From assembly GCF_022539505.1 (NCBI RefSeq), contig NC_061509.1:135299885-135363884 (forward strand): a DNA stretch of 64,000 nucleotides. Direction: 5' to 3'. Both the position numbers and the translations under genes were made by a program. The notes under the pieces are model-generated. The model saw only the letters and a list, made by a program, of their open reading frames with translations, was not told the DNA's origin and searched no databases. Positions 12,101-22,150 of the stretch are shown here, piece after piece; positions within the stretch are counted from its first letter, which is position 1, and the number at the start of each line of letters is the position of its first letter. Source of the DNA: Lolium rigidum (taxonomy: Eukaryota; Streptophyta; Magnoliopsida; Poales; Poaceae).

Positions 12101-13250
12101 CCATCTCAGCTGGGTCAGACGTCCAGGAGCCATCTTCTCTCTTCAACCTTCGAATACTATTTTTCTTTTGGTGTCCAGAGGCTTTGCGGTGGAAAAATTT
12201 CGTGTTGCGGTCCCCTTCTCGCAGCCAGGCAATCCGAGACCTCTGCATCCACTGTATTTCCTCTCTGTACAGCATTTCGTCCATCTCTCGCAGTAGCCTA
12301 TGCCGCTCCTCTATGCTAGCTGGGTCGGATTTCTGATTTGTTTCCTCCACTGCTTTCCGAAGACGATCAAGTTCCTTCGGGACTGATTTAAAATATTTCT
12401 TTTTCCAACCATATAGGCTGCTCATAATATCTCTGAGGGAAGCATTCACATCACCAAGGTCATTGCATGCCACCCTTCTGGACCACGCATCCTCTACAGC
12501 TAGAGGGAGCAACGGCTCCCTCTCCCATGCAATCTCGTATCTTCTTATAGGCCTCCCAATTCTGCAGCTTTGGATCTGCTCCGCTTCCAGAAGGAGTGGG
12601 CAGTGATCCGATCTCGACGAGGTCAAGTGGCGTAGTCGAAACTCAGAAAAACGAGACGACCACGCGGGCGAATCTACCGCTCTGTCCAGCCTTACTCTCA
12701 CATTCCTGGTTCCCTTCTGTTTATTATCAAACGTCCACGGAGCGCCTACAAAACCCATATCATGCAAGTCACAATGTGATAGCGCATCTCTGAAATCAGC
12801 CATCAACCTTTCCGAGCGTTTAGTCATCGAGAAGTGTTCCTCTTGCCACATAGCTTCATTAAAATCTCCCATCATTAGCCAAGGTTCGGAAGAGCGAGGC
12901 TTTAGATCATGCATCAGTGTCCATATAAGATGACGGTCTTGAGGTTTAGGTTCACCGTATACAAAGGTCCCTCTCCACTTACAATCATAGGGGCCTCCAC
13001 TAACATGCACGTCGATGTGCCTTCTGCTGAAAAGAGAGGAGGTCAACTGTAATACCCTCCTGCCAGTATAGAGCTAGGCCACCTCCTTTTCCAACGCCTT
13101 TAACATGGAAGCATCCACTCATACCAATTCTGAACCGCAAATTCTTTACTCGCTCCTCACTTTGCCTAGTCTCACAGAGGAAGACTAGGCAGGGCATGTA
13201 TGACTGCACTAAGCAATCAAGCTCTCAAACTGTCCCCGGCGGCCCCGCCC
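9140..13250 (-). pseudogene. LINE ORF2: endonuclease, reverse transcriptase, zf-RVT, RNase H (inactive)
   Basis: The APE-type endonuclease starts near 13240 (LVFLCETRQSEERV) and shifts frame near 13025. It continues with MMGDFNEAMW and RSDHCPLL. The reverse transcriptase spans about 12000-11100, with LIPKTNEPEALKDFRPISL, YKLDMAKAYDRVNW and RGLRQGDPLSPYLF. The catalytic FADD reads FADN, so the second aspartate is lost. Further breaks lie near 10932-10744 and 10397-10335. The zinc-binding domain (WKAAVPPKMRIFAWK) and a plant-type RNase H (VKVNVDAGWNPTSKR to GNAAAHSLASLGK) complete the order. Several frameshifts plus the altered active site make it inactive. Confidence 0.9.
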
Positions 13251-13463
13251 CGCGACAGTTCCAGCCTAGTAGACTCATTGGGCCCGGCGGTCCTCCTCGC
13301 TGGAGGCCGCCGATGATGCCATAGTATTTTTAGAGCCACCTGTTTTCCTGATCTTTGTTCGGTCCCGAGGGTCTACATATGCTGGGGGCGGTGGAGGTAT
13401 TTCTTCCTCATCCGCCATTGCTAATCTCTGTACCATCTTCATTAGACTTTTGTCCATCAAAGT

Positions 13464-14450
13464 TCAGATTGCGCCTTGCGCCCGCTCTATATCAGATTTA
13501 TCCTTTTCTTTGGCTAGAGTCTTCAGCGGACTAGTAACAGTTTCGCCTTCTTCCTCAGCAGCATCCAAGTCCGCCTCCTGGGATGACCGTTTCCTGGACT
13601 GAAAGACGGTATTACCCCGGCCGGGTCTGTTCCCCCTTCCGCGCTCACGCGTGGTGAATCTCCTAGGCTCCTGAGTTTGCACTGAGGAACGACGGGTAGC
13701 AAGTAACCAAGAGCCGTATTGTAGGTCCTTCTCCTCCCAAACTCCATCGCCACACTCCTCATGATCATGCCCAATCAGCCCGCAATGCCGACAGAAGAAG
13801 GGGAGTTTTTCATACTTAACTTGTAACATCTTCCTGCCTTTCCCCTCGATGTTCAGAGAAACAAAACGTGTAAGGGGATTACCAACCTCGATCAAGACCC
13901 TTAGTCGAACATAATTTCCTTCAAAGAAGAGCTTTGGCGACATCTGCACCTCTCTAGTCTTCCCAATCCTCCGAGCCAGATTATCCACGATCCCTATCTT
14001 CGTATATAGTTCAGGTATGCCATGGATTTGAGCCCACATATACAAACCTCCAAATTGCACTTGCTCAGGATCAACACAGCCATCATAATCTTCGATCAAA
14101 ACCGCCCAGCCTCTGAAAGTCCAAGGACCCTGCTGGACGACCTTCTTCCAATCGCCTAGGAAGAACATCTGAAAGATAAACAAGTTTTCTCCCGCCTCTC
14201 TACATGCTGGATCTCTGGATAGGTTCCAAATTGCTCGCATCTTAGCAAACAGAGCATCGGCGCTGAAACTGCGTTTTGTATGCACCTTTGCAATCGCCAT
14301 CCACCGAGCTTCTTTCTTGAATTCCTTCACTTGATCAGCACCAATCGTCACATCCTCCAATTCATCGTCACGAAGCACCAAGTGCTTGAGCATATCATCG
14401 ATCGCCTTCTCCTTCCCTGTAGAAGATGACGCCGAGCCCGCCTCCGCCAT
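13464..14450 (-). CDS. LINE ORF1 gag-like protein with CCHC zinc knuckle
   Basis: The start is taken at MAEAGSASSSTGKEK because the open frame upstream of it is leader sequence. The product is about 328 aa. It has the plant LINE ORF1 layout: a DUF4283-type domain (about residues 60-200, with WKKVVQQGPWTFRGWAVLIE) and a zinc knuckle CRHCGLIGHDHEEC (CX2CX4HX4C). An arginine/glycine-rich stretch (RGRGNRPGRGN) follows. The protein binds LINE RNA to form the particle used for retrotransposition. This frame is intact. Confidence 0.88.
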   Translation of the reverse strand: MAEAGSASSSTGKEKAIDDMLKHLVLRDDELEDVTIGADQVKEFKKEARWMAIAKVHTKRSFSADALFAKMRAIWNLSRDPACREAGENLFIFQMFFLGDWKKVVQQGPWTFRGWAVLIEDYDGCVDPEQVQFGGLYMWAQIHGIPELYTKIGIVDNLARRIGKTREVQMSPKLFFEGNYVRLRVLIEVGNPLTRFVSLNIEGKGRKMLQVKYEKLPFFCRHCGLIGHDHEECGDGVWEEKDLQYGSWLLATRRSSVQTQEPRRFTTRERGRGNRPGRGNTVFQSRKRSSQEADLDAAEEEGETVTSPLKTLAKEKDKSDIERAQGAI

Positions 14451-14659
14451 CGCGTCCAAAACCCGCAGCCTCGCCGCCAAAACCCTAGCAGAGCGGAGCG
14501 GCCTGGGGCTCGGGATCAGGAGAGGCGCGTCCCCGGGAGGACTGCGCTGCGCGAGGGCGGTTGCGGTGGAAACCAATCTCACGGGGCGTAGATCGCCGCC
14601 GGAGCCTGAAAACCCTAAACGAGAGGGTACGTGTCCACTGAGGATGTCATCACTGTTTA

Positions 14660-14739
14660 CTCCCTCTGTTCTATAAATCTTATTGTGATTGTAATTCAAA
14701 TTTGAACTACAATCATGACAAGAATTATGAAATGGAGGA
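14660..14739. mobile_element. Stowaway MITE, about 80 bp hairpin
   Basis: The element begins CTCCCTCTGTTCTATAAATC and ends AAGAATTATGAAATGGAGG. Its core (GTAATTCAAATTTGAACTAC) is an almost perfect palindrome, so the whole element folds into one hairpin, as short Triticeae Stowaway elements do. TA precedes the left end, as expected for this Tc1/mariner-derived class. The LINE at 9127-14657 interrupted its left end. Confidence 0.85.
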
Positions 14740-15117
14740 AAAAATCGAATCATAGCTAGGTCTATGTAATTGTAGATTATGCGATCTAACCCTAGATAGT
14801 GAGATGAACACAACACAAGGACACAAGTGTTTGCGCTGCGTGCAAAATCTGCAGCCTTTTCTGTTTCTGTTACTGTACTTATTCAACAGTTACAAATGGT
14901 GCGGCTAACTGACAGCCGACAAACCTGGAACGTCGAGCACTTACTGAACGTGCCATCCCATGATCGGCTCAACATTCTGGTTGACCTAAAAACCAGGAAA
15001 GAAAAGGTCTAAGCCCTATCTAGTTTTCTCGATGATCACAGGCGATACACACGAGGTTATTACAAACTGAAAACGTTAACTGAAGAAACTACAAGCTTAC
15101 ATCTTCAGATATCAACA
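14740..15117 (-). repeat. 3' LTR of the minus-strand copia element (outer end approximate)
   Basis: Read on the minus strand, a polypurine tract (AAGGGGGTGAAA, 15118-15129) is followed by TGTTGATATC, the expected LTR start. The outer LTR end and target duplication are not clear; 14740 is the limit set by the Stowaway element. Confidence 0.55.
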
Positions 15118-15863
15118 TTTCACCCCCTTAAGCTTGAGGTTTCCTTCTGAATCTCCACCACGCCGAGCTTCTGTCTCAATTCAATGAACCTGACTTTGCC
15201 CAGCGCTTTGGTTAGAATATCTGCCAGCTTCCCATTAGTTTCGATGTGCTCGATGTCAAGCAAATTCTTCTCGTAGCACTCTCGGATGTGATGGAACCTA
15301 GTGTCTATGTGCTTGCTTCGATCATGATGGACCGGGTTCTTGCAGAGTGCTATAGCTTATTTGTTATCCACCCAAAGCATGAACTTGGCAGGTGGTTTTC
15401 CCAGTAGGACACCGATAAGACGGCTCAGCCATAGTCCCTGACACACTGCAGCAGATGCAGCCATATATTCCGCCTCACACGAAGAGATTGCAGTGGATTT
15501 CTGCTTCTGTGAGGTTCAAGTGATGATGCTGTCACCAAGGAAGAAAGTCACCCCAGAGGTGCTCTTGCGATCGTCAAGATCACCAGCGTGATCGATGTCA
15601 CTGAACCTGTCAGTTTCAGCTCGCTGTTTCCTCTCTTATAACTGCATCCATGTCCAAGTGTACCACTGACATACCGAATTATTTGCTTCACAGCTGCCCA
15701 GTGATATGTACGTGGTGCTTCCATGAATCGGCTGACAATGCCAACTGAGTGTGCCAAATCGGGTCGTGTGTTCACCAGATAGCGCATGCACCCAATGATC
15801 CCTCTGTATTCAGTAGGATCCACTGGCTTGCCTCCTTCCATCTTATTCAGCTTGAGCCGATTC
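15118..15863 (-). pseudogene. Copia RNase H end, split from its RT by a nested element
   Basis: This is the 3' part of the pol gene whose 5' part lies beyond the nested element at 15864-17680. It carries RPDLAHSVGIVSRFMEAP, then in a shifted frame (near 15600) the RNase H end with SSCEAEYMAASAA, SKHIDTRFHHIRECYE and GKLADILTKAL. At least one frameshift and one stop (near 15360) are present. Confidence 0.88.
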
Positions 15864-15996
15864 TGTTAGATGTATATATCTGTCTATTGTAATTTCCCCA
15901 TATGTTAGGGGGCTTTCTGCATATGAGCACCTGTACATGTACTATATATTGTGGCCTTTGGCCCCCTGATAATACAACACGCATATTCCTCTAACA
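15864..15996 (+). repeat. 5' LTR of the nested non-autonomous copia
   Basis: This 133-bp LTR is followed at once by TGGTATCGGAAGC, close to the initiator-tRNA-Met primer site of copia elements. It holds TATATATTG and AATAC motifs that could serve as promoter and processing signals. Confidence 0.92.
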
Positions 15997-16479
15997 TGGT
16001 ATCGGAAGCAAAGTTGATCCTCTAATTCCCGGCCGACGTTTCTTGTTCCGTCGCCCGTCCGGTCCCCCGTTCTCGATCTGGTTGACTTCGTTCCCGGCAG
16101 CCGGCTCGATCTTCTCACGCCCGCCGGAAATCCTCCTTCGTCCGGGCTGCTCTCCGCCCGACTCCGTCCCTACTCCGTCCGCCCCGCTCCGTGCGGTCGA
16201 TCTCCCTGCGGCGCCCGTGGCGTGGTGTCCCGATCCGCCCGCCCGCGGCTGTTCTCCGTCCGCTGCCGTGGTCCGGTCTCCGCGCCGCGTGCTGCTCTCT
16301 CCCCGATCGACGCCCCGCCCGCCGATCTCTCCGCGCGCGCGGCACGCACGCACGCCCCTGCTTGATCTCTCGCCGGCCCGCGCCCCTGCTCAATCTCCGC
16401 CGCGAGGCCCGCGCTGCTTGGCCGTTCGTCTAGTTTCCCCGGTTTCGTAACATGGTTTAGTTGACTTCCGTCCGAAGGC

Positions 16480-16525
16480 AAAAAAAAAAAAAAAAAAAAA
16501 AAACAAAAAAAAAAAAAAAAAAAAA
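16480..16525 (+). repeat. Internal poly(A) tract in the nested element
   Basis: The tract is A24, one C, then A21. It sits six bases before the ATG at 16531 of an open frame of 141 codons. A long A run inside an LTR element is unusual and may mark a join to polyadenylated RNA made during reverse transcription. Confidence 0.95.
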
Positions 16526-16530
16526 GAGGT

Positions 16531-16956
16531 ATGTCTTCCGCTGATCCCGCCTCTTCTTTGGGCCCACCTTCGGTACTTGGTATTTGTCCGCTGCTTCCGT
16601 GCATGACTGCTAGCTATTCTTCGTCGCCGTTTGCGGCCTCTTCACGCGGCTCTGCCCGCGCTTCACCGACTTCCGTCTACGTCGGCTCGTCGCTCTTCCA
16701 CCGACTTTCGCGGCCTCTTCCGCGGCTTTGGCCGTGCTTCGCCGATTTTGTCTCCCTCGGCCTGCCGCTCTACATCGACTTTTGTGGCCTCTTCATGCGG
16801 CTCTACCCGCGCTTCGCCGACTTCGTCTATGTCGGCCTGCCGCTCTACATCGACTTTCGCGGCCTCTTCCCGCGGTTATGGCCGCGCTTCGTCGACTCCG
16901 TCTGCGTCGGCATGCCGCTCTACATCGGCTTTCGTGGCCCCTTCACGTGGTTATGA
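16531..16956 (+). CDS. Hypothetical 141-aa frame in the nested element
   Basis: The frame starts MSSADPASSLGPPSVLGICP just after the A tract and then runs through the 75-bp tandem repeat (LPLYIDFRGLFPRLWPRF-type units). The start resembles the beginning of copia gag frames, but no gag domain follows. It may be a leftover gag start fused to repeats; whether it is translated is unknown. Confidence 0.3.
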   Translation: MSSADPASSLGPPSVLGICPLLPCMTASYSSSPFAASSRGSARASPTSVYVGSSLFHRLSRPLPRLWPCFADFVSLGLPLYIDFCGLFMRLYPRFADFVYVGLPLYIDFRGLFPRLWPRFVDSVCVGMPLYIGFRGPFTWL

Positions 16957-17010
16957 CCGCGCTTTGCCGACTCTTTCTTCATCGGCGTGTTGCTCTCCGT
17001 CGCCCCCTTT
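16633..17010 (+). repeat. 75-bp tandem repeat, five units
   Basis: The anchor GCGGCCTC or GTGGCCTC recurs at 16633, 16710, 16784, 16859 and 16934, a period of 74-77 bp. Each unit holds CTGCCGCTCTACATCGACTT or a decayed form. Because 75 is a multiple of three, the frame is kept across most units. Confidence 0.88.
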
Positions 17011-17049
17011 GGTGGCCTCTGTGCGTGTCGGTGATAGCTCCTCGTCGGC

Positions 17050-17540
17050 ACCTGATTGTACGTCGAGTGCTATTCGGATGCTACATGGGCGAGTGACCCT
17101 ACGGATCGTCGTTCGCTTTCTGCTTACTGTGTGTTTCTTGGTGGTTCGCTTGTTGCTTGGAAGACGAAGAAACGAAGTCGCGGCTTCCCGTTCGAGTGTT
17201 GAGGCTGAGTTGCGGGCTATGGCTTTGTTGATTGCTTTGAGGTGACTTGGTTACGGTGGTTGCTTGCAGATTTTGGGGTCTCGTTACGACACCCACTCCA
17301 CTTTTGTCCGACGAGTACGAGTGCTATCGGTGTTGCACGTGATCCGGTCAAGCATGAGCTGACCAAGCATATCGGTGTGGATGCTTTTTACACACGTGCC
17401 CAGTGTGCAGGATGATGTTGTTGCGGTTCATTATGTGCCTTCAGATTTGCGGTTGGCGGATTTCTTTACGAAGGCACGGACTCGAGCGCAGCATGATTTC
17501 TTACTCTCCAAACTCGGTGTTGTGGATCCACCATGAGTTT
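17050..17540 (+). pseudogene. Copia RNase H remnant in the nested element
   Basis: Scattered frames give YSDATWASDP, VKHELTKHIGVDAFYTR and a final segment ending just before the polypurine tract. These are the RNase H C-terminal motifs of copia pol. Frame changes and stops make it non-functional. It shows the element is a deletion derivative of a copia parent and not of an unrelated sequence. Confidence 0.8.
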
Positions 17541-17547
17541 GAGGGGG

Positions 17548-17680
17548 TGTTAGATGTATATATCTGTCTATTGTAATTTCCCCATATGTTAGGGGGCTTT
17601 CTGCATATGTGCACCTGTACATGTACTATATATTGTGGCCTTTGGCCCCCTGATAATACAACACGCATATTCCTCTAACA
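17548..17680 (+). repeat. 3' LTR of the nested non-autonomous copia
   Basis: This LTR matches the 5' LTR except for one base (GCATATGTGCACC here, GCATATGAGCACC there). It is followed by the second GATTC target copy. Confidence 0.92.
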
Positions 17681-17685
17681 GATTC

Positions 17686-20600
17686 TTCATGGGCGTTTGA
17701 CAACTGTTGCAGCCTGTCATTCCAGCACGCTCTAGGATTTTCATGGCGTAGCTTCTCTGGTTCAAGGTGATCTTGCCGTTTTTTTGAATGACCTCTATCC
17801 CAAGATAGTATGACAGTAAGCCAAGGTCACTCATTTTGAACAGCCTGTGCATTTCCTTCTTGAACTCTTGAATCTCGCTGACGCTAGTGCCGGTGATCAG
17901 CAGGTCATCAACATACACTCCTACCAGCAGAAAACCTGCTCTGTCTCCTCGACGATACACTGCATGCTCCACTGGACTGCGGGAGAATCCAAGTTCAGAC
18001 AGTGAGGAGTCAAGCTTTGCATACCATGCTCTGGGCGCTTGATGTAGGCCATACATCGCCTTGCTGAGCTTGAGGACGTGGAGTGGATGTTGGCTGTCGA
18101 TGAAACCTGGAGGTTGATGCACATAAACCTCCTCAGTGATGTTGCCATTCAGAAATGCTGACTTCACATCCATGTGATGAACTTGCCACCCTTCATGAGC
18201 TGCCAGAGCGAGCAGGGTGCGCACCGTGTCCATCCTTGCGACAGGGGCGAACACCTCATCAAAATCCACCCCCTTGTCGCTGAGCATATCCTTTTGCTAC
18301 CAACCTGGCCTTGTGCTTGATCACATTTCCGTCTGGGTCCCTTTCAACCTTGAACACCCACTTCAAACCGATGGCACGGTGACCACCTGGCAGAGCAGTG
18401 AGCTGCCAAGTCTGATTTTCGACGATGGACTGCAACTCATCCTTCATCGCCTGTCGCCATGCATCATCAGCCAGCGCTTCTTCCACAGTGGCTGGTTCCT
18501 CAGCTGCAAGCAGACAACGAGTGCCATCGTCTCCTTCCTCAGCTGGCTCAGTGGTGTCGTAGATGCTGCTGACCCGACGGTAGCAGAGCTGGCCTATTCC
18601 ATCATCCTCGGCATCGAGGTTGTTGTCCTGCGACGGAGGAGAGCACCATGTCACAGCAGGTACTGCAGTGCTTGCTGGTTCTGGAGTTTCTTCAGATGGC
18701 ATGATAGGTGTTGCAGGAGTTGTTGCTCCGGGCGTGGACGAGCTCGGCGTCGCAGGAGTTGCCGATGTTGCAGGCGTGTGCGGCGCAGCGTCCTCGCGCC
18801 CATCAGCTGCTCCATTGTGAGCCATGGAACAGCCATCGTCAGTGATGGTTTGTCCTGGGTCAGTAGCGTAGACCACCGTGATCGTGCTTGACGCTTGAGC
18901 AACGGTGCCAGACACCGTCCAGTTCCAGGCACGCCGCTCTTCAAGCACCACGTCTCGCGTGATATGCAGCTTCTTGCTGACGGGATCAAACACCCGATAT
19001 GCTTTGCTTCCCTCCCCGTATCCAATGAAGACAATAGGCATGGAGCGATCGGAGAGCTTGGTGATACCTGGGACAGTCCTCTTCATGTGTGCCACGCATC
19101 CAAACGTGCGGAGGTGGCCGACAGCAGGCGTCATGTTCATCCATGCTTCGTACGGCGCCTGGCCCTTCAGGGATCTCGCCGGCGAGCGGTTCAGCAGGTA
19201 CACGGCCGTGCGCACGGCCTCGCCCCAGAACTCAGCTGGTACGGTCATGCTCTTGAGCATGCATCACGCCATCTCCGCCACAGTTTGGTTCCGGCGCTCC
19301 ACCACCCCATTTTGCTGCGGCGAGTATGGTGCGGTGGTGAAGTGTAGGACCCCACCCTCGTCGCAGTAGGCCTTGAACTCCAGGGAGTTGAATTCCCCAC
19401 CGCGATCAGAATGAAACGCGAGGAGCTTGCACTTCCCTTGAGCCTCTGCACGAGCCCTGATTTTTCTGAAGCGTGCGAATGCATCATCCTTCGTCTGATC
19501 ACCTCAATCCACATGAACCTGGCGTGATCATCTACGACAAGAAGGAAATACTTGTTACCTCCCACAGTTGTAGGTGTTATTGGTCCACACAGATCAGTAT
19601 GAACCAACTCCAGGGCATGATCTGCTCGGAAGGTGGTCGACTGCGGGAATGGCGTGCGGTGCTGCTTCCCGAGGGCACATCCATCGCAGAATTCATCGAC
19701 ATGGCTGAGCACCGGCATGCCTCGCACCAGGCCCTTCTTTGACATCCCGCACAGAGCAAGGAAATGAAGGTGCCCGTAGCGTGCGTGCCAGAGCCACGCC
19801 GGATCGTCCAGCTGCGTGATCAGGCACGTCGGTGCCATCGGGTTCAAGACAAGCTTGTACAGCATGTTCCTTGTTCTGCACACACGGGAGAGCAGCTGGT
19901 GCACCTGGTCGTAGATGCACATGAAGCCGTCCTCAATCGTCGTCTTGCACCCTATCTCGTCGAACTGTTCGAGGGATAGGATGCTGGTGCAGAGCTTCGG
20001 TATGAAGTACACGTCGGAGAGGATCCGCTGGTGTCCTGAGGCGCACGTGAAGAGGACGGAGCCCTTTCCCTGCACGCCCACGAGCGATCCGTCGCCGAAT
20101 CGGACAGTCCCCTGCACCATTTCATCGAGCGTGGCGAAGATGCCGCGGGAGCCAGTCATATGACTGCTTGCCCCGGTGTCGAGGTACCACGCGTCGTCGT
20201 TGGTGGCGACGGGGATGACGCACTCCTCGTTCAGGAACACGGCCTGGGGTGCCACTGCGTCGGCACTCACCCCTTGGACGGTTGCCATCAGGAGCGCGGG
20301 TGCGTGTCCGTCAAGTGTTGATGCAGGGACAGAAGAACTCACGGTGTGCGGGGCGCACATGTCGACGTCCATCTCGGCGAGGAGAATCGCCGGTGCCTCT
20401 TCCTGCACCTCTGCAACATGGGTCTGTGCCTGTCGCTCCTTGTCCCGCCTTCTCCCAGTGGCCGGCCTTGCCACAGTACTTGCAGTTGCCCTTTTGACGC
20501 TCGTCGGAGCAGCCGCTATTGTTGCCACTGGCCCTGCCCTTGGGTTTTTGGCGAGGTCTTACCTCCACTCCCACTTCCATGAGCGGCGTTGCTGGTGTTG

Positions 20601-21040
20601 CCACCACGCTGGCGCTGCCGTGGCGCCCATTCCTCCTCGGTGAGGACAAGTTTTCCTACGCCGTCAGTGGCATCGTCGAGGTTGTAGCCTTCTTCAGCAG
20701 TAGTGAACCTCCCTGTGAGATCCTCGACCGTCAGCGTGCGCAGGTCCACGATTTGCTCGATCGCCATCGCCACCATGCGGTACTTACGCGACACAACACG
20801 GAGGTACTTGAGCACGGCCTTGTACTCCTCGATGGGGTCGCCGAGTAGTGCCAGGTTGTTGACGATGGCAGTCAGACGAAGCGCGTAGTCCTCGATTGAC
20901 TCCCCGAATTTGAACCGGAGTTCTTCCCACTCCCGCCGACGCGTCTGCGCCTTAGCCTCCCGGATCGGCTCCGATCCGAGGCGCATGGTTTGGGCAATTA
21001 TAAGTGCATGTGTGGCGTCGATGGGAGCGGCGCCACACAT
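17686..21040 (-). pseudogene. Ty1/copia gag-protease-integrase-RT, 5'-truncated
   Basis: Minus-strand order: gag (about 21000-20480, with FGESIEDYALRLTAIVNNLA), a damaged zinc knuckle (CKYCGKAGH with the last cysteine lost at a frameshift), protease (WYLDTGASSHMTG, near 20180), the pre-integrase motif (HARYGHLHFLAL), integrase (HTDLCGPITPTTVGG and later GEAVRTAVYLLNRSPARSL), and RT (KWVFKVERDPDGNVIKHKARL). After a break near 18285, RT continues with HMDVKSAFLNG and an intact YVDD (GVYVDDLLITG). The frame stops at the nested insertion at 17680. Several frameshifts and the missing 5' LTR make it dead. Confidence 0.92.
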
Positions 21041-21589
21041 CCTGCCACGTCGGATCGGCGCACAGCTCAGCGTCGAGGGCGCCACGTCGGCATGGAGAGT
21101 GGCGCCGCCGGCACGGGCGCCATACAATGAGGTGTGGCGCCCGCGTGAGGAGCGCCACACAAAAGGGTTAGATGGGTGAAATAGTTTGACCGGAGAGTCA
21201 GTCTGTGCTATAGTTGCAACAACGTGTTATTTCTGTGTAAATCGCCCCAATTCACAGTGCAGCCCCAGCAAACGCCTTGCGGTGTGCATGCCGGCCTGTC
21301 CGTCTTCCAAAAACAGATCCAATCGACCGGCGAAGCTTCTATGCATGAACGAAGCGGAGCTAGCCCACTCTCACCCTCTCTGCAGGCTGTCGCCGCCAGA
21401 GGGACCACACGCCGGCGTCCCCAGATCCTGGCCACCGCTCACGTTGTCACCCCTGGCCGCTAAGCTCCACACCACCTGCGCTCCCTGCGCTTAACCCAAG
21501 CTCTCCATACAAATCGCGTTAACACTCGCTTGGGAGTAGCTTAGGTCGATCCGTAGCCACACAAACCACCACCAGCACTAGAGCAGCCC
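21041..21589. other. Copia junction and 5' flank of the 186-aa gene
   Basis: From about 21000 to 21175, repeated GTGTGGCG/CGCCACAC and GGCGCCAC motifs form several short inverted repeats that do not look like gag. These may belong to another element that truncated the copia. The rest is GC-moderate sequence leading to the ATG at 21590 and probably holds that gene's promoter and 5' UTR. Confidence 0.4.
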
Positions 21590-22150
21590 ATGGATGACGA
21601 CTTCACCTTCCCCACCGTCGCCGCGCCGGCGCCGGCACCGGCACCGGCACCGGAGGAGCAGCATGGTCTCGAGGAGGTCCCGCTACCTCAGCGCTTCGTC
21701 GGCCCGATCACCTCCCCTCTCTGGCCATTCTCCTCCTCACAAGAGACAAGGAATACCCCGAAGGTGGACGAGGCGGCTGCGCCGTCGACGTCGACGAGAA
21801 CCGGAGGGCACGCGCAAGCGGTCCGGCAGCACAACGACGAGGACCGGATGGACCTGCTGTGGGAGGACCTCAACGACGACCTGAAGCTCCCGCTGCGCCG
21901 CCGCCCGGACTCTTCGGACACGGAGTCCGAGGAGACGTCGGCCGGGTGCGCGCCCACCACCATGCTGAGGGCGTCGTCGCGCGCCGGCGGGGCGGGGCAG
22001 TTCTGCGGCAGCAGCAGCCGCTCTGGCCGTGGCGGCAGGACGACGGGGTGGGCGCTGCTGCTGAGGCTCTTCAAGAGGCTGTTCGCCGTCGACAAGAGGC
22101 CGCCGTCCCGGTCCCCGCGCCACCTCCACCACGGTATCTACGCGCCATGA
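21590..22150 (+). CDS. Plant protein of unknown function, 186 aa, single exon
   Basis: The open frame is intact and GC-rich, with codon use like a grass gene. An Ala-Pro repeat (residues 12-21) comes from a GCACCG-type hexanucleotide run. A conserved-looking core RMDLLWEDLNDDL lies at residues 86-98; the MDLLWEDFNEEL pattern recurs in small plant proteins of unknown function. A serine/arginine/glycine-rich part (about 120-152) follows, then a hydrophobic-basic helix ALLLRLFKRLFAVDKR (155-170). No signal peptide or enzyme motif is visible. It lies between a copia remnant and repeat-rich DNA. The function is not known; that it is a real gene is likely but not certain. Confidence 0.65.
   Translation: MDDDFTFPTVAAPAPAPAPAPEEQHGLEEVPLPQRFVGPITSPLWPFSSSQETRNTPKVDEAAAPSTSTRTGGHAQAVRQHNDEDRMDLLWEDLNDDLKLPLRRRPDSSDTESEETSAGCAPTTMLRASSRAGGAGQFCGSSSRSGRGGRTTGWALLLRLFKRLFAVDKRPPSRSPRHLHHGIYAP

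Larger units (their letters stand above)
9127..14657 (-). mobile_element. Near full-length L1-type LINE with 11-bp target duplication
   Basis: This 5.5 kb non-LTR retrotransposon encodes ORF1 (zinc knuckle) then ORF2 (endonuclease, reverse transcriptase, RNase H) on the minus strand. Its 3' end is a T run on the plus strand (9127-9135), which is the poly(A) tail. TACTCCCTCTG flanks it at 9116-9126 and 14658-14668, a perfect 11-bp target site duplication. That target lies in the terminal repeat of a Stowaway MITE, so the LINE landed in an older transposon. Because ORF1 and a leader are present, the copy is close to full length. Confidence 0.92.
15864..17680 (+). mobile_element. Non-autonomous copia-type element with 133-bp LTRs
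   Basis: The LTRs at 15864-15996 and 17548-17680 are 133 bp each, start TGTTAGATG, end TCTAACA, and differ at one base. The target duplication GATTC flanks the element at 15859-15863 and 17681-17685. A primer site (TGGTATCGGAAGC) follows the left LTR and a polypurine tract (GTTTGAGGGGG) precedes the right LTR. Only an RNase H end is left of pol. The interior also has a GC-rich leader, a long A tract and a 75-bp tandem repeat. LTRs this short are unusual; one mismatch in 133 bp implies recent movement, which must have used proteins from another element. Confidence 0.93.

Noticed and set aside
16043..16450. 135-codon frame in the GC-rich leader of the nested copia
   Set aside because: It is proline- and arginine-rich from GC bias, shows no gag motif, and lies before the A tract.
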